Shown: piece after piece, positions 56,755-64,000 of the stretch | How the letters are laid out: each line of letters begins with the position of its first letter | Position numbering within the stretch: position 1 is the stretch's first letter | Source: Baylisascaris procyonis | Lineage: Eukaryota > Nematoda > Chromadorea > Rhabditida > Ascarididae | Length of the DNA: 64,000 bases | Assembly: GCA_037389465.1 (NCBI GenBank) | Contig: JAZARR010000008.1 | Coordinates: 3,225,501-3,289,500, forward strand | Direction: 5' to 3' | The notes under the pieces: generated by a model | Database searches by the model: none | The model's input: only the letters and a program-made list of their open reading frames with translations | Told to the model about the DNA's origin: nothing | Program-made: the position numbers and the translations under genes

Positions 56755-59081
56755 GCTATGCGCTGATAGAATGCATGGCGATTCGCATTAAAAAAAAAAT
56801 TGCAGAAATATTTACCAACGAGAAAAAAATTCAAAAATATTGTCAAAAAATTGAACATGCTAAGTCAATAAGCACTTCAAATGTCAATAACAACATTGCA
56901 TTTACTCTCAAATATCAAACAAACCATAGGTAATGAATCAGACGTCAGATGTGAATATAATTTTTTCCCACTCTCATTATAAATGATAACATCTGCATTC
57001 GATGTCGATTTCTCAAGAAATACATAAAATCAAAGAGTTGCGTCACCGAAACATGAATGGATAGGTATTCTTAAAAATAAAACTAGTCCTCTTCATTCCA
57101 GAATTTCACTTAGGCGCATATGGCGATTATTTTAGAACCGAACGAAGAAAGAGTATTTTGGCAGATATTTCGTTCTTCCTTCCCTTCTTCTCTTACCCCT
57201 TTGAAATGGTTGTCTGAAAAATATCCACAAACCCGACATTCAAAAAGCGATTTCTAAAATTGATAAAGATAGTGAAAATTTTCTTCAAAGGGAAATAGTG
57301 TAGATATAAGGAACTGAACAACTTAAGTGTCTGAACTATTGATCCGATAAATGACTAGCTGATCTATCAGTTTCATAGGCTTTGATATTTGCAATGCTTC
57401 AAAATTCCCTGGTCTTTAGTTGGAATTAATTATATCAAATGCAACCCAAGTGTTCCTTCCTTATTTTTGGAACATTTTACGACTAGGTATTTTTCGGCAA
57501 AATCCTTAGCCTATTAATTTCGAAATTGTGATTTACTGTTTCTCGCAAAACTTGAAAACCTCAACAGTTGACAGCCTGTCAAAGGTAACCTTTTTCAACC
57601 GTTTACACTGTGAAATACAATCAAAGTATATTACCGTTTTCGGTCCTCATCCGCAAAATTTTCAAATCTATCCTGTCCTCGTTCACTGCCTATTGGCCGC
57701 CAAATGAATTTATCACATTCTTGAGGAATGTTGATAAGTACGCTGACAACTACGCTAATAATTGATAACTGATAACGAAAGCGAATACGATATGAACACT
57801 TGAATTTCACTCATACAACACAATGCGCTCATTTTAGGCGAAATTATAAGTGTTCTCGGTACAGGTAGTTATTGCTTCAAGCGATAATTAACATCCATAA
57901 AAATGTAGTCGGTCAAAATTTTTCTTTTGTTCAGCTACATTTGATCATCGTCTTGCTATCTGCTAAATCGAACATAAGAAGGTACACATCGCTATCTCCA
58001 TTAGGCGATAGAAGTGGAAATCAATCCGAATGTGACATGACGTCATCAGAGAAAAAAACGAACGGAAATCGTGTGCACATAAGATATCGTCCATTTGAAT
58101 AGAATGAAATAGGTTGCCAACAATTTTAGCAAATCCTTTTTTAAAGAAAAAAAAAAGTTTAAATGTATTCAGACAAAAAGACCACACAAATGACAAAAAA
58201 GTAAAGCATTTTCTATGGTCAAGACATGAAATGATATTTTTTATTTTAACTGTGAGCATTGTCTATATTATTGAACAGCTAGTCGTTTTCTATTACAGCG
58301 CATTTTCTGGAAACTTTTTGCAACAGTGGGAGTTCGACTTGATTGCCTAAGAATTCAATTAAGAAATTCATAGAGAAGATTCGATGACATAACTTTTCAT
58401 ATTGGAGGCTACTAAGACAATGGAACGGCTGACAGACATACAGACAGACAAATACATCAACTGTTTCATTAGCGTAATAATAGGCTACTTATCATAAAGA
58501 CAAGCGAAAAAATTTGTAGGATCCATACGACAGAAATGAATATTCCTTTCGGCCATAAATTCAATTCAAAGTATTTTCTAAAGAATTTCAAAGTTTACAT
58601 TACGGATGTTGCAAATTTTCGTTGCACTCAAATGATACATCAAATATGATAATCAATGGTTGCAAGTGTTATTATTTGTAACGCCTTCAAGCAATTCTTT
58701 ATACAAAGAATCCCGTCGGTTCTGAATGAAATAAGTCAATCATATGATGCAGCAATATGCTAAGATTTTATGCACATTAACATCGTATTTGAAGATTTTT
58801 AAAAAGCGAATGAATGCCCGCAAGTAATAAATCGACGTAAATTGGTAGCACTATAAACCTATAAATTAGAACAATCAATAATTAAATTTAGAAAAAACAC
58901 CTTGTTGAATATAAAGTGAAAACGAATGCAAATATGAGAAAAATTCTATAAGGAAATATGAATATTCCACAATAGCATAGAAATATCAATAATGTTTAAA
59001 CAAATTAAATAAACCCAACCTTACCTTTACTTTAAATGTAGTCATCTCGTCGACTCCACAACCGCTTGCCGTTGTCAACAT
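20293..59081 (-). CDS. CCM2: CCM2 (malcavernin)-like scaffold gene, nine exons placed, 3' end open
   Basis: The product is a cytoplasmic scaffold. In vertebrates CCM2 binds KRIT1 NPxY/F motifs through its PTB domain and MEKK3 through its C-terminal harmonin-homology domain. Exons are joined as 59081-59025, 32293-32171, 32104-32047, 31881-31865, 29590-29441, 26835-26769, 24664-24613, 23231-23114 and 20434-20293. Donor and acceptor phases agree at every junction and give one frame of 784 nt. Diagnostic matches to human CCM2, recalled from memory, are DPSGRTGLLKILDQAK against [28 protein letters not shown] against VPIHDIAAVSYV, AEKICNVLGQCFSQIY against [16 protein letters not shown], and DYM-x-x-L-x(3)-LSTQELAEYAAL against [21 protein letters not shown]. 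The order and spacing of these blocks also agree. The protein ends inside the harmonin-homology domain in this model, so at least one 3' exon is missing. Intron 1 is about 26.7 kb. I am sure of the family, less sure of the first codon and of the 66-bp intron. The symbol is by homology. Confidence 0.88.
20435..23113 (-). other. CCM2 intron 8
   Basis: 2679 bases. No embedded gene recognised. Confidence 0.85.
23114..23231 (-). CDS. CCM2: CCM2 exon 8: linker and start of the harmonin-homology domain
   Basis: The exon has 118 bases, acceptor TTTTCAG, donor GTG|GTGAGC, phase 2 in and phase 0 out. It codes MTDSHPDLRAVHPPDS, a Ser/Asp-rich stretch, and ends DRTDELIKDYMSV. The last part aligns to SATELLQDYMLT, the first helix of the human CCM2 harmonin-homology domain. 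The join to exon 9 keeps the same number of residues as human CCM2 up to the conserved AAL. Confidence 0.88.
23232..24612 (-). other. CCM2 intron 7
   Basis: 1381 bases. A short GC-richer stretch near 23440-23510 has an exon-like minus frame (NFTYGSQDEAVSYA), but no good donor fits it into the gene. Confidence 0.75.
24613..24664 (-). CDS. CCM2: CCM2 exon 7: serine-rich linker
   Basis: Fifty-two bases between ATTTGCAG and ATT|GTAAGT. Phase 1 entry and phase 2 exit fit exons 6 and 8 exactly, and the other two frames are closed. It codes SLTGSSVSPTNNSRPL, a low-complexity Ser/Pro/Asn linker between PTB and harmonin-homology domains. Linkers are not conserved, so the assignment rests on splice sites, phase and position. 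Confidence 0.75.
24665..26768 (-). other. CCM2 intron 6
   Basis: 2104 bases with the GA-rich tract at 26055. Nothing else seen. Confidence 0.8.
26055..26091. repeat. GA-rich simple sequence
   Basis: Irregular (GA)n/(GGGA)n purine tract in the intron between CCM2 exons 6 and 7. Confidence 0.85.
26769..26835 (-). CDS. CCM2: CCM2 exon 6: PTB C-terminal helix
   Basis: Sixty-seven bases, acceptor TATTATAG|GAT, donor GCG A|GTAATT, phase 0 in and phase 1 out. It codes DIAEKICNVLGQCFSQIYKE plus AA. This is the long amphipathic helix that closes a PTB domain and aligns to [23 protein letters not shown] of human CCM2. Confidence 0.9.
26836..29440 (-). other. CCM2 intron 5
   Basis: 2605 bases. Plus-strand ORFs here are Phe/Lys-rich and unconvincing. 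Confidence 0.85.
29441..29590 (-). CDS. CCM2: CCM2 exon 5: PTB core strands
   Basis: Fifty codons, phase 0 at both ends, with acceptor TATTTCAG|GAA. The translation begins [20 protein letters not shown], then continues through KIGDISSTNR to [24 protein letters not shown] matches VPIHDIAAVSYVRD of human CCM2, and LAVVYCGTA occupies the place of CLVILAAES. The donor GCG|GTTTCT is not consensus, but the join to exon 6 keeps both phase and alignment. Confidence 0.9.
29591..31864 (-). other. CCM2 intron 4
   Basis: 2274 bases. Nothing recognised. Confidence 0.8.
31865..31881 (-). CDS. CCM2: CCM2 exon 4: 17-nt microexon
   Basis: Seventeen bases lie between a strong acceptor (CTTTTTGCAG) and a strong donor (GAG|GTAAGA). 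Entry is phase 1 and exit phase 0. With its neighbours it codes F-IDRNE, so the joined protein reads [15 protein letters not shown]. This aligns without a gap to AWRDGEDIILRVPIH of human CCM2 and to the IDR-x-x-ELLL turn typical of PTB domains. Removing it breaks the frame between exons 3 and 5, which supports it despite the small size. Confidence 0.75.
31882..32046 (-). other. CCM2 intron 3
   Basis: 165 bases, GTAAGC to TTTTTGCAG. Confidence 0.72.
32047..32104 (-). CDS. CCM2: CCM2 exon 3: PTB strand 2
   Basis: It codes for ESFEKINIFEN, which fits the second PTB strand just before the IDRNEELLL turn. The donor is AAT T|GTAAGC (phase 1). Entry is assigned at TTGAG|ATG because that keeps phase 0 with exon 2. 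A better-looking acceptor, ATCTCAG at 32080-32086, would give a 33-nt exon (32047-32079) but needs a phase-1 donor that I cannot find upstream. Exons 2 and 3 lie in one reading frame interrupted by a single TGA inside the 66-bp gap between them. Confidence 0.62.
32105..32170 (-). other. Putative 66-bp CCM2 intron 2
   Basis: GTAATA to TTGAG, with a T tract in the middle and one in-frame TGA. Its boundaries are the weakest of the model. Confidence 0.5.
32171..32293 (-). CDS. CCM2: CCM2 exon 2: PTB strand 1 and helix 1
   Basis: The exon has 41 codons, acceptor GTTTCAG|TAC, donor TCT|GTAATA, and phase 0 at both ends. The translation starts YAGLVQDIRG, then DPSGRTGLLKILDQAK and VSHRIS. Human CCM2 has [34 protein letters not shown] in the same register, so this is the start of the PTB domain and its first helix. 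The usual YLG is YAG here. GC is clearly above the surrounding intron. The donor is the least certain part: the alignment continues past GCCAAA, which argues against the earlier GTCAGT as donor, but the final FIFYSSS has no counterpart. Confidence 0.85.
34872..34988. repeat. Short module duplications
   Basis: CCCCAAACGAAGTAAAC (near 34872) recurs as CCCCAAGCGAAGTGAAC (near 34909). AATAAACGGGATT and ATTACAGGGGCT each occur twice just downstream. Looks like local slippage or nested duplication. Confidence 0.7.
37612..38200 (+). repeat. Dispersed repeat, copy 1
   Basis: Contains CGCATGTGTGCGTATGTCTGTT, then TTTCAACTCTGAAACCACTAAAG and ATATAATGTG. Further on come CCAAAGAAAGTC and GCGCATG...AATCCAA...TGCAAAT. 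The same blocks occur in the same order at 43040-43370. Diverged; family unknown. Confidence 0.5.
38311..38499 (+). CDS. Exon-like ORF in CCM2 intron 1, unknown
   Basis: After an acceptor-like ATATATGCAG the frame reads LIRLVSGNAQAHIVLIHLSA and ends EQRISSLFVNPSPQHFHLIE-SA before a TAA. It looks coding, but no family is recognised and no partner exon was found. Confidence 0.2.
   Translation: MIRLVSGNAQAHIVLIHLSAFCSSKNTVKNIQANDTTNEVEQRISSLFVNPSPQHFHLIESA
39628..39824 (+). CDS. Exon-like ORF in CCM2 intron 1, unknown
   Basis: From an acceptor-like AATAATACAG the frame reads AILERIYVNEFHSSDCMDRK and later LFEMFANLHISQHLKIATTF, ending at TAG. It lies 250 bases from the reverse-transcriptase remnant on the opposite strand. 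Unknown; could be element-derived or chance. Confidence 0.17.
40080..40760 (-). pseudogene. Decayed non-LTR retrotransposon reverse transcriptase
   Basis: Read on the minus strand in order, the segment shows PPLNKIANREPISLLSSVCR (compare the K-x-x-NYRPISLLS block before finger motifs of CR1/Jockey-type reverse transcriptases), then HIDYAKAFDTTNHE (motif A, the first catalytic aspartate), LLNWLHYFLSG, then SGVLHGDLSGSTLFVVYMNE (motif B, normally SGVPQGS-x-LGPLLF) and a degraded SGDLYS where the FADD box should be. Several stops and frame changes interrupt it, and the 5' part ends near a T tract at 40770-40781. Only the palm and finger region remains, so it is a dead fragment inside CCM2 intron 1, on the same strand as that gene. 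Confidence 0.88.
42706..42806 (-). CDS. Orphan coding exon of unknown family inside CCM2 intron 1
   Basis: This is an exon of 101 bases between TTTCAATAG and AAC AG|GTATGC, phase 0 in and phase 2 out. It codes MHRFDHAKATLIIMIEWEVE followed by KDGEFDREAIN. Codons are strongly purine-first and GC is above the intron background. I do not recognise the family. It cannot be an internal constitutive CCM2 exon, because the flanking junction is phase 0 on both sides and this exon would shift the frame. A nested same-strand gene, an alternative exon or a gene relic are all possible. Confidence 0.4.
43040..43370 (+). repeat. Dispersed repeat, copy 2
   Basis: Blocks ACGCATGTGTTTGCAAGTCTGT, TTCCAACACTGAAACGATTAAAG, ATATAATGTG, CCAAAGAAATCG and GCGCATG...AATCCAA...TGCAAAT match copy 1 at 37612-38200 in order, with shorter spacing. 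Confidence 0.5.
44430..44470. repeat. Perfect 15-bp hairpin with an extra repeat copy
   Basis: GATGCTAAACAGAAA (44430-44444) and its reverse complement (44456-44470) flank an 11-base loop. CTAAACAGAAAG occurs again directly at 44475. Confidence 0.9.
44651..44890 (+). CDS. Exon-like ORF in CCM2 intron 1, unknown
   Basis: An open frame of about 79 codons with balanced composition, including KFKTGAYYSYNTINEEILTS and IRGRRINVREEQSMIDITAT, ending at TAG. It has no poly-Lys or poly-Phe bias, unlike most intronic ORFs here. No family recognised, no clear splice acceptor. Confidence 0.2.
   Translation, partial: KFKTGAYYSYNTINEEILTSYQSITEDDLVKNALKFTSPLNINNSIRGRRINVREEQSMIDITATKLQHQFPDSQVRTN
45396..45423 (-). 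other. G-quadruplex-type motif (C runs on plus)
   Basis: C runs of 3, 3, 10 and 6 bases within 28 bases, within a longer C/T-rich stretch (45369-45440). On the minus strand, which is the transcribed sense of CCM2 intron 1, these are G runs. Confidence 0.7.
46080..47560 (+). other. Pyrimidine-rich block, possible retroelement remnant
   Basis: Over about 1.5 kb the plus strand is T- and C-rich, unlike the A-rich plus strand on both sides. Near its middle is a short ORF starting at 46739 (MEVGGKRNLNSTSQASLMEK, then a basic and acidic stretch, stop at 46892-46894), of the kind seen at the start of retroelement ORF1 proteins. Near 47073-47150 is CCGACGATGG followed by GGGCCGAAATGTG. That layout is seen near the ends of some Penelope-like and CR1-like elements. 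No reverse transcriptase or integrase is visible. Identity unknown. Confidence 0.35.
49350..49478. repeat. Imperfect tandem duplication of about 60-70 bp
   Basis: Copy 1 (49350-49419) and copy 2 (49422-49478) share AAAATAGTACT, TTCCAG and the block CATTATGAAAGAYATGAAGTT, with internal length differences. Confidence 0.75.
49473..49523. repeat. Perfect 21-bp hairpin
   Basis: Arm TTTTTGTGTTCTGAAGGAGT (plus T; 49473-49493) is followed after a 9-base loop by its exact reverse complement (49503-49523). It begins inside the second copy of the adjacent tandem duplication. Confidence 0.92.
49542..49608 (-). CDS. Exon-like segment in CCM2 intron 1, unknown
   Basis: Sixty-seven bases between TACTGGCAG and AATC|GTAAGT. 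The spliceable frame codes LIKSIGEVGSWKSRYCVSCS. A second frame, closed upstream by a TAA, reads LVKWGAGRADIASAAPLI and has better codon bias. Two competing frames suggest a relic rather than a live exon. Confidence 0.18.
53978..54155 (+). CDS. Cys-rich exon-like ORF, unknown
   Basis: After an acceptor-like ATTATTTTAG the frame contains CGKCGICKWHAKVTGC and SKYGHIASYRECD, spacing reminiscent of zinc-binding modules, then a basic tail and a TAG. No established zinc-finger pattern fits exactly. Low confidence. Confidence 0.15.
55651..55836 (+). repeat. Left inverted arm of the foldback element
   Basis: It pairs with 56487-56674. Shared blocks include AACGTTCATAGACTAACGTG near the outer end and AAGGTGATCGAATGCGGCTA near the inner end. 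Confidence 0.87.
56487..56674 (-). repeat. Right inverted arm of the foldback element
   Basis: Reverse complement of the left arm. Differences are mostly single substitutions plus a region of small indels around 56533-56570. Confidence 0.87.
56681..56752. repeat. (AT)n microsatellite at the edge of the foldback element
   Basis: 72 bases of pure AT, starting six bases after the right arm of the foldback element. Confidence 0.98.
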
Positions 59082-59287
59082 TTTGCTGCCAGCTCCTCTA
59101 GACGCGCAACTCTTCACACCCTTTACGGCCCAACCACTGACTGCAGCCGTTGCGATCCTTTCACATTCTGCCACTGCAACCCATCTGGCATTATGTTTCC
59201 AAGCTTTATCATACTCTCTGCCAATCTCTACTCTCGTGCGAACAAATAGACGTATGCTAGCGTTTGCGCATCTGTGCACTTGACGAC
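59025..59287 (-). CDS. CCM2: CCM2 exon 1: 5' leader or N-terminus and first PTB strand
   Basis: This exon runs from an acceptor-like TTCACAG to the donor AAG|GTAAGG and exits in phase 0. Its last residues, DEMTTFKVK, join the next exon's YAGLV to give FKVKYAG, which matches the first PTB strand KEVKYLG in human CCM2. The only in-frame ATG, at 59081, gives 19 residues in this exon. The same frame is open back to the acceptor (87 codons) with purine-first codon usage and high GC, so more N-terminal protein may be coded here with an upstream exon. Alternatively, bases 59287-59082 are a leader and the acceptor is a trans-splice site, as is common in nematodes. The unassigned part resembles no family I know. 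Confidence is high for the last 19 codons and low for the start. Confidence 0.72.
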
Positions 59288-62200
59288 CTGTGAACGAATT
59301 ATTGCCACTTAGTTCATATTACAGGTGAGATGCTAAATTATTGGTGTTTCGATTGAGCTCGTTGTTCTGCTTCCTTTTGAGTTGAACTAAACAGGTATCC
59401 ATCCACTATCGAAGACCAGAATCTTGGAATTGTAACATTTTGTTTGAACTTTAGTTTCTTCAGACCTCAAGTTATTTTTCGATCATTTTTTCTCGAGTTC
59501 CGTAAGCAGAGGGTGACTAATATGTGAAGATTTTCAAACTTTTAGGGATTTTAAGGAAGAACCATCGAAAATTTGTGGTGTCCTTTACAGTTAAGCGGAC
59601 ACTTATCATTTATAAGTTATGCTGATAAGTCCACTTAAAATACTTCTTTTGCCCTAATTCCAGTTTTCTAATAGAAACAGTGATATCTTCCGATTTATTA
59701 GTCAATGATGCGCAATTTGTAGCCAAAAACATTCAATGGTGAAAGTTTGCATAAAGCAAGGGCGTGGGACACACTTATGTATGATCCGAAAACCAATCCA
59801 TGTGGATCAATAGGATTTCAAATACTGAATTATATCACTTGTAGGTAAGGTCAAATGCACCTTTATGTTTTTAATGAATCGACTTAAAAAGTTCTCCAAA
59901 AAGTTTCTTCAGTAAGGTTAATGCTTCTTTGAAATGATTCAACAAATGATCAATAGAATCAGAGAAGATTATAAAAACCATTGTCTGGAAGTTTGTGGAT
60001 GCAAATGAAAGTTCCTGAAAGAATTTTGATGGAACAGTCCCTTATCTCCTAAATGTTTGAAGCTGTTCCCTTCTTGGAGATCCAGCCGAGAACTTGGAAT
60101 TTTTACTAATATTTGCAGCGTACCTACAAAATCTCAAGCATCAATCTTATGGGACTTCCCCCCTTCCCCTCGCTCTTCCAACCTATTTCTCCCACATCTA
60201 ATTTTTAGGATCTAACTACGTCGCCATAGGTTCCTCTTGGACTATTTTTCACTCTATAATACTAAATCAAAATTTTCCTGTTTCCCCCACAAATAAACGT
60301 GATTCACGTGAAACAAGTTATGCGAACAGCTGCATTCATTGCATATATGCGTCAATTAGTCTATACTCTTCCATATTGTGAACGCAACGCCCATGTATTC
60401 GTTGCATTCATTCACCTGCATATCTTACAGGTAATGAACAGGTAGTGATTATATGCTCACTACACGTTCGTTTGGCAAACATATTTTGTTGTTTCTTAAG
60501 ATACAACATACTAATAAAAGAGCATAACCTATTTATCATTACTTCTCTACGTTTATGATTACTGCAAGACCTTTTCTCAAAACTTCAGACCTCACCTTAG
60601 ATGATGCTGGAGAAGATGATTGCTCTTTATCCTGTTTCATCCGTTCGAAGCCCTCAAAAAAAAAAAAAAAAAATCCCAAGATTTCATTTTCATTGTCTAT
60701 TGGATACTCTTCGCAGACAAAGCGCTACTTGTTAGTGATTTCGATGTTTATGTCGGTAAATATGTTCTCCTGAAAGGAAAACGAAGGCGTTCCGTCATAA
60801 TAATGAAATCGAAGATTTCAAGAGCGAAAGAAGTGTGGAAAAATAAATCAGATATGTGAAAAATGGCTCAGAGAATTTTCTTACGCAGTATGCATTTCTC
60901 AACCTCATCATTTCGAACAGCAATCGAAAGTTTTGAGGGCATCAGATGTCCCAAAGCTCAATTTGAGCATACCAAGTTTGCAACAACATCGATAGATCTA
61001 TAAACGCGGATTGGCTTCCCTAAATATCACATTGGTAACTCTAAAACTTGGAAAGTTTTTTTTTTTTAATTTCACCCCGACATGCACGCATTCATATTGT
61101 TCCTACTTTCAAGTAAATGTTGAAATATTGCGTTCCGTTGTGAATTCATCCCTTATGTTGCATCAATGTTCTTCAAAGATAGACAAAAGCAATCGTGAAC
61201 CACACATTTGTGAGTAGCACCTTTTTATTAAAGGATACATTTAAGCGTATTCATATTGTGATAGGCTGATATGAATGGGTGATGAGCCTATGAATAATTC
61301 GAACTATGCGTTCTCTCTTAGTGAATGCTTCAATAGCGCATTAAGGTGTTCATATCCGAGCAAACAATTTCACGATATTCCATGAAGCTTAAAGCGTTTT
61401 TTAAATAGTGCAGTATTTTGACAAAGTGAGATTATAATGACTTTAATAGTTTTAGCAACATTAAAATTCCCGTAGACAAACAGCTGAACATCTAACAATG
61501 TCGAAAATTTCGACTTAAAATGCTAAAAAAAATTCTTTACTGAGTTTCTAGAAAAAAGTTCCATTCGATGGTCAACAGCACCAAATCTTTTAAGGGATTT
61601 AAATATTAACCAAAATTTTGAAAAAATATAGGTGATAAAAAGTCAAATCTGTTGGTGCTGGATCTGCACATATATCTTGTTGAAGAGACGGATTTGAAGA
61701 CGCCTAAGGCAATTTGTGAAAAAAAAAAGGAGCTTATTTTCTCATTGCCTTAGTGCATCTTCACTTAGTGTTCAAATGCAAAAGTTATTTTTGCACATCG
61801 TTTCCACTAATTTAAAAAGCATAGCAAAATCCATATGAACGTTTATCTATGATGGCCACACTTCGGTTATGAAGCAATCAATGTAAATCGCTCGAGTAAG
61901 GGAGCTCTATTGTTAGTATATCAGAAAGGAAATTAGAAATAAAGCATTATGAAGATCGTAGCATAAGCATACATGTTTCAGGAAACTCATTGATAGGCTT
62001 GCATTATGTGAACGGATAGCTATTGAAAACTTTCAAAGAAAAGCGAAACTTCATTAAACAAAGTAGAAAATATGAAGATGTGAAATCTGAAAGATTCAAT
62101 TAAAAGTGAGCGAAAAGCGAACAAATTTCATCCATTTAAAAATGATCAGTGTTAGAGGCAACAACATAGATGTTTTAGGGGAATCATTCTATTTTATTTC

Positions 62201-63181
62201 TAGATTTTATCGCCTAAAGATAGGATAATATTTGAAGTTTGAAGCTCGAGATTTCTGAACGAAAACGAAACAGCTGAAGAATTTTCAGAGCTCGATGCAT
62301 TAAGAAGCTAGCTGCTCCACTCTGGAGACGACCCGAATGAATAAAAGAACGGATGTTCAGTATAAAGTAACATCCAAATATACGCTCGCATTTTATCATT
62401 TACTATCAAACGAAAGACAGGTGGCATTTATATTTGAATCACTCCAATTTGGCAGTATCAACCTTCAGCACGATACATGAGATTATCAAGAACGGAATGT
62501 GACTTAAGTATTGCCTATGAGTAAGGTTGAAATTTTATGAAGCAAAAGTATGCAAATTGATCAAAAAATCGACGAGATAATAAAATAGTAAATGAGAGAT
62601 GATTGTCAAAGAAGCTAGCATAAAATATGCTTTAATTAAATAATTTTTTGACATAATATCCTATTTTCGCAACTCGAATGACGTAAACTACCACTCATCA
62701 AATCCTAACGAAATATATCCTAATTTTTTAATGGAACATTTAAATCTCTGTAAATTTCTTCAAAATTGAAAAATCTGCTTAAAGATCAATTCACATAAGC
62801 GATTAAATGCATCTAATTCGTCACTTTAGCTTCATTGATTTCTAAGTTGAAATATCCAACACAAAGATGCATATATATACGCATCGAGTAACGTCACTAA
62901 AATATGTCGTAGAGATGAAGATTTGTAAAAGTGCATTTCTTACTTATTACAACATTCGCTTTCAAAAAAATTCTAATTGTGTAGCGCCGTTCACATAGTA
63001 ACTTCCTTCACAATCGACACATTTAAAACTTTTTAACATTCAAGCACTTCTTATACGATTGCAAGCAGTCAAGGTGGCACTAATTCTGCCACCCATCTGT
63101 CGTCCTTTATCAGTCGATTCCTATATTCTATACGTCGCTCGCTTCATTTAAGACACACTTTTCGGCTGTCACATCTTTCTT
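59288..63181. other. Upstream flank of CCM2, no recognisable gene
   Basis: Would contain the promoter or further 5' exons of CCM2 on the minus strand. I could not identify a TATA box or initiator with confidence. Plus-strand frames near 60555-60860 surround an A tract (60657-60671) and are not convincing. Confidence 0.5.
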
Positions 63182-63290
63182 AAGGTAATACTTGCTGACA
63201 AATTTGCTACTGACGATGAGAGACGAAGATAGACAAAGGTAATACTTGCTGACAAATTTGCTACTGACGATGAGAGACGAAGATAGACAA
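63182..63290. repeat. Perfect 54-bp tandem duplication
   Basis: Two identical copies (63182-63235 and 63236-63289) beginning AAGGTAATACTTGCTGACAA and ending in GAAGATAGACA. The unit is a multiple of three, so it repeats 18 codons in every frame. Perfect identity suggests a recent event. Confidence 0.95.
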
Positions 63291-63359
63291 TCTATGAAAA
63301 AATTGAGAGAAGCTATTATCGATGGACAGCCCATTTCAACGAAATCCAGAGAAATCAAG
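63271..63359 (+). CDS. Candidate exon, weakly IMP4-like N-terminus
   Basis: From an ATG in the second copy of the tandem duplication the frame reads MRDEDRQSMKKLREAIIDGQ then PISTKSREI and reaches a donor-like ATCAA|GTAAGG. The pattern KLREAI-x-x-G-x-PI-x-T-x-x-R resembles the N-terminal helix of the U3 snoRNP protein IMP4, recalled from memory. The next IMP4 block is not in the remaining 640 bases. No good acceptor lies immediately upstream, so it may be a first exon or chance. Confidence 0.22.
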
Positions 63360-64000
63360 TAAGGCGGTCATCGTATGGAAAAAAGTTTAGATTTCAGTTT
63401 AGAATAAATCACGTAGTTAATGGAAAATCGAAGGAAGTCTATTCATTATCTTCGAGCTGATCCAGCTACTTTCAACCTCTTTAGGATTTTTGCAGATATT
63501 AATATTGAATTTAATGCATCAAACATCAAATATTGAACAAGAGGCATAATAGACGAAAAAACAGGGTAAGTTTTGACAAGGAGAACAAACAATGATATCG
63601 TCAATAAATTGAAGGGTGAAATGAAATCATAAGTCAGAGAAAGAAATCTAAAATTTTTGAATTTATTCAAAATTAGCGGCAGAATGAAAAGGTAACAATA
63701 TATTAAACAAATAAATTAGGTTAGCAAATAATATAAATAATTTATGTTGGTGAGGAGAGAAATATTCAAGCTTCTCCATAGGGTTCAAAATAGTTCATGC
63801 TCCGATAGAGGCAGGTTGGAGATGGTTGCAGCAATTAGTGAAGGGGGAGGGGGATTTATTCTTCCACGATTATAGAATAGATGATTTTAAAGTGAAATTG
63901 TTGAAACGGAAATTAGAGACTTCTGTAAACAGGTGGGAACTAATTAATAATATCAGTAGAAACTAATTAATAATATCAGATGGAAACTACTTATATGACA

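Larger units (their letters stand above)
32294..59024 (-). other. CCM2 intron 1, about 26.7 kb
   Basis: Holds the reverse-transcriptase remnant, foldback element, pyrimidine-rich block, hairpins, dispersed repeat pair and the orphan exon-like segments listed separately. The rest is AT-rich sequence with no recognised feature. Confidence 0.75.

Noticed and set aside
56673..56858. ORFs rich in YIYIYI, also at 7856 and 14275
   Set aside because: The YI runs are translations of TA microsatellites, not protein repeats.

Overview
This is a eukaryotic window. It is AT-rich, low in coding density, with short exons separated by very large introns, three long (TA)n tracts and decayed transposons. Almost every splice acceptor I could place is a short TTTCAG, TTGCAG or TTATAG motif without a long pyrimidine tract, and the donors are mostly GTAAGN or GTGAGN. 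That pattern, with an animal-specific gene, points to a nematode with large introns. This is inferred from style, not shown; a flatworm or other small metazoan is not excluded.

One gene can be recognised and it organises the window. It is a minus-strand homologue of CCM2 (malcavernin), the PTB-domain scaffold of the cerebral cavernous malformation complex. I place nine exons between 59081 and 20293, all with compatible splice phases: the PTB domain (exons at 59.0, 32.2, 32.05, 31.87, 29.5 and 26.8 kb), a serine-rich linker (24.6 and 23.1-23.2 kb) and the harmonin-homology domain (end of the 23.1-kb exon plus the 20.3-kb exon). Together they give 784 coding bases, about 261 residues. The 3' end of the gene, below 20.29 kb, is not resolved; two candidate exons are reported.

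Intron 1 (32294-59024, about 26.7 kb) holds most of the accessory material: a decayed non-LTR retrotransposon reverse transcriptase near 40.1-40.8 kb, a pyrimidine-rich block with an ORF1-like start at 46.1-47.6 kb, a 1-kb foldback element with about 186-bp inverted arms at 55.65-56.67 kb, small perfect hairpins, a diverged repeat pair, and several exon-like open stretches of unknown identity on both strands.

The flanks (1-9.7 kb and 59.3-64 kb) contain no recognisable gene. Exceptions are weak exon-like ORFs near 8.1 kb and a plus-strand exon candidate next to a 54-bp tandem duplication at 63.2-63.4 kb. No tRNA, rRNA, CRISPR array, operon or bacterial feature was seen. All homology statements come from reading translated sequence against remembered family patterns; no search was run.
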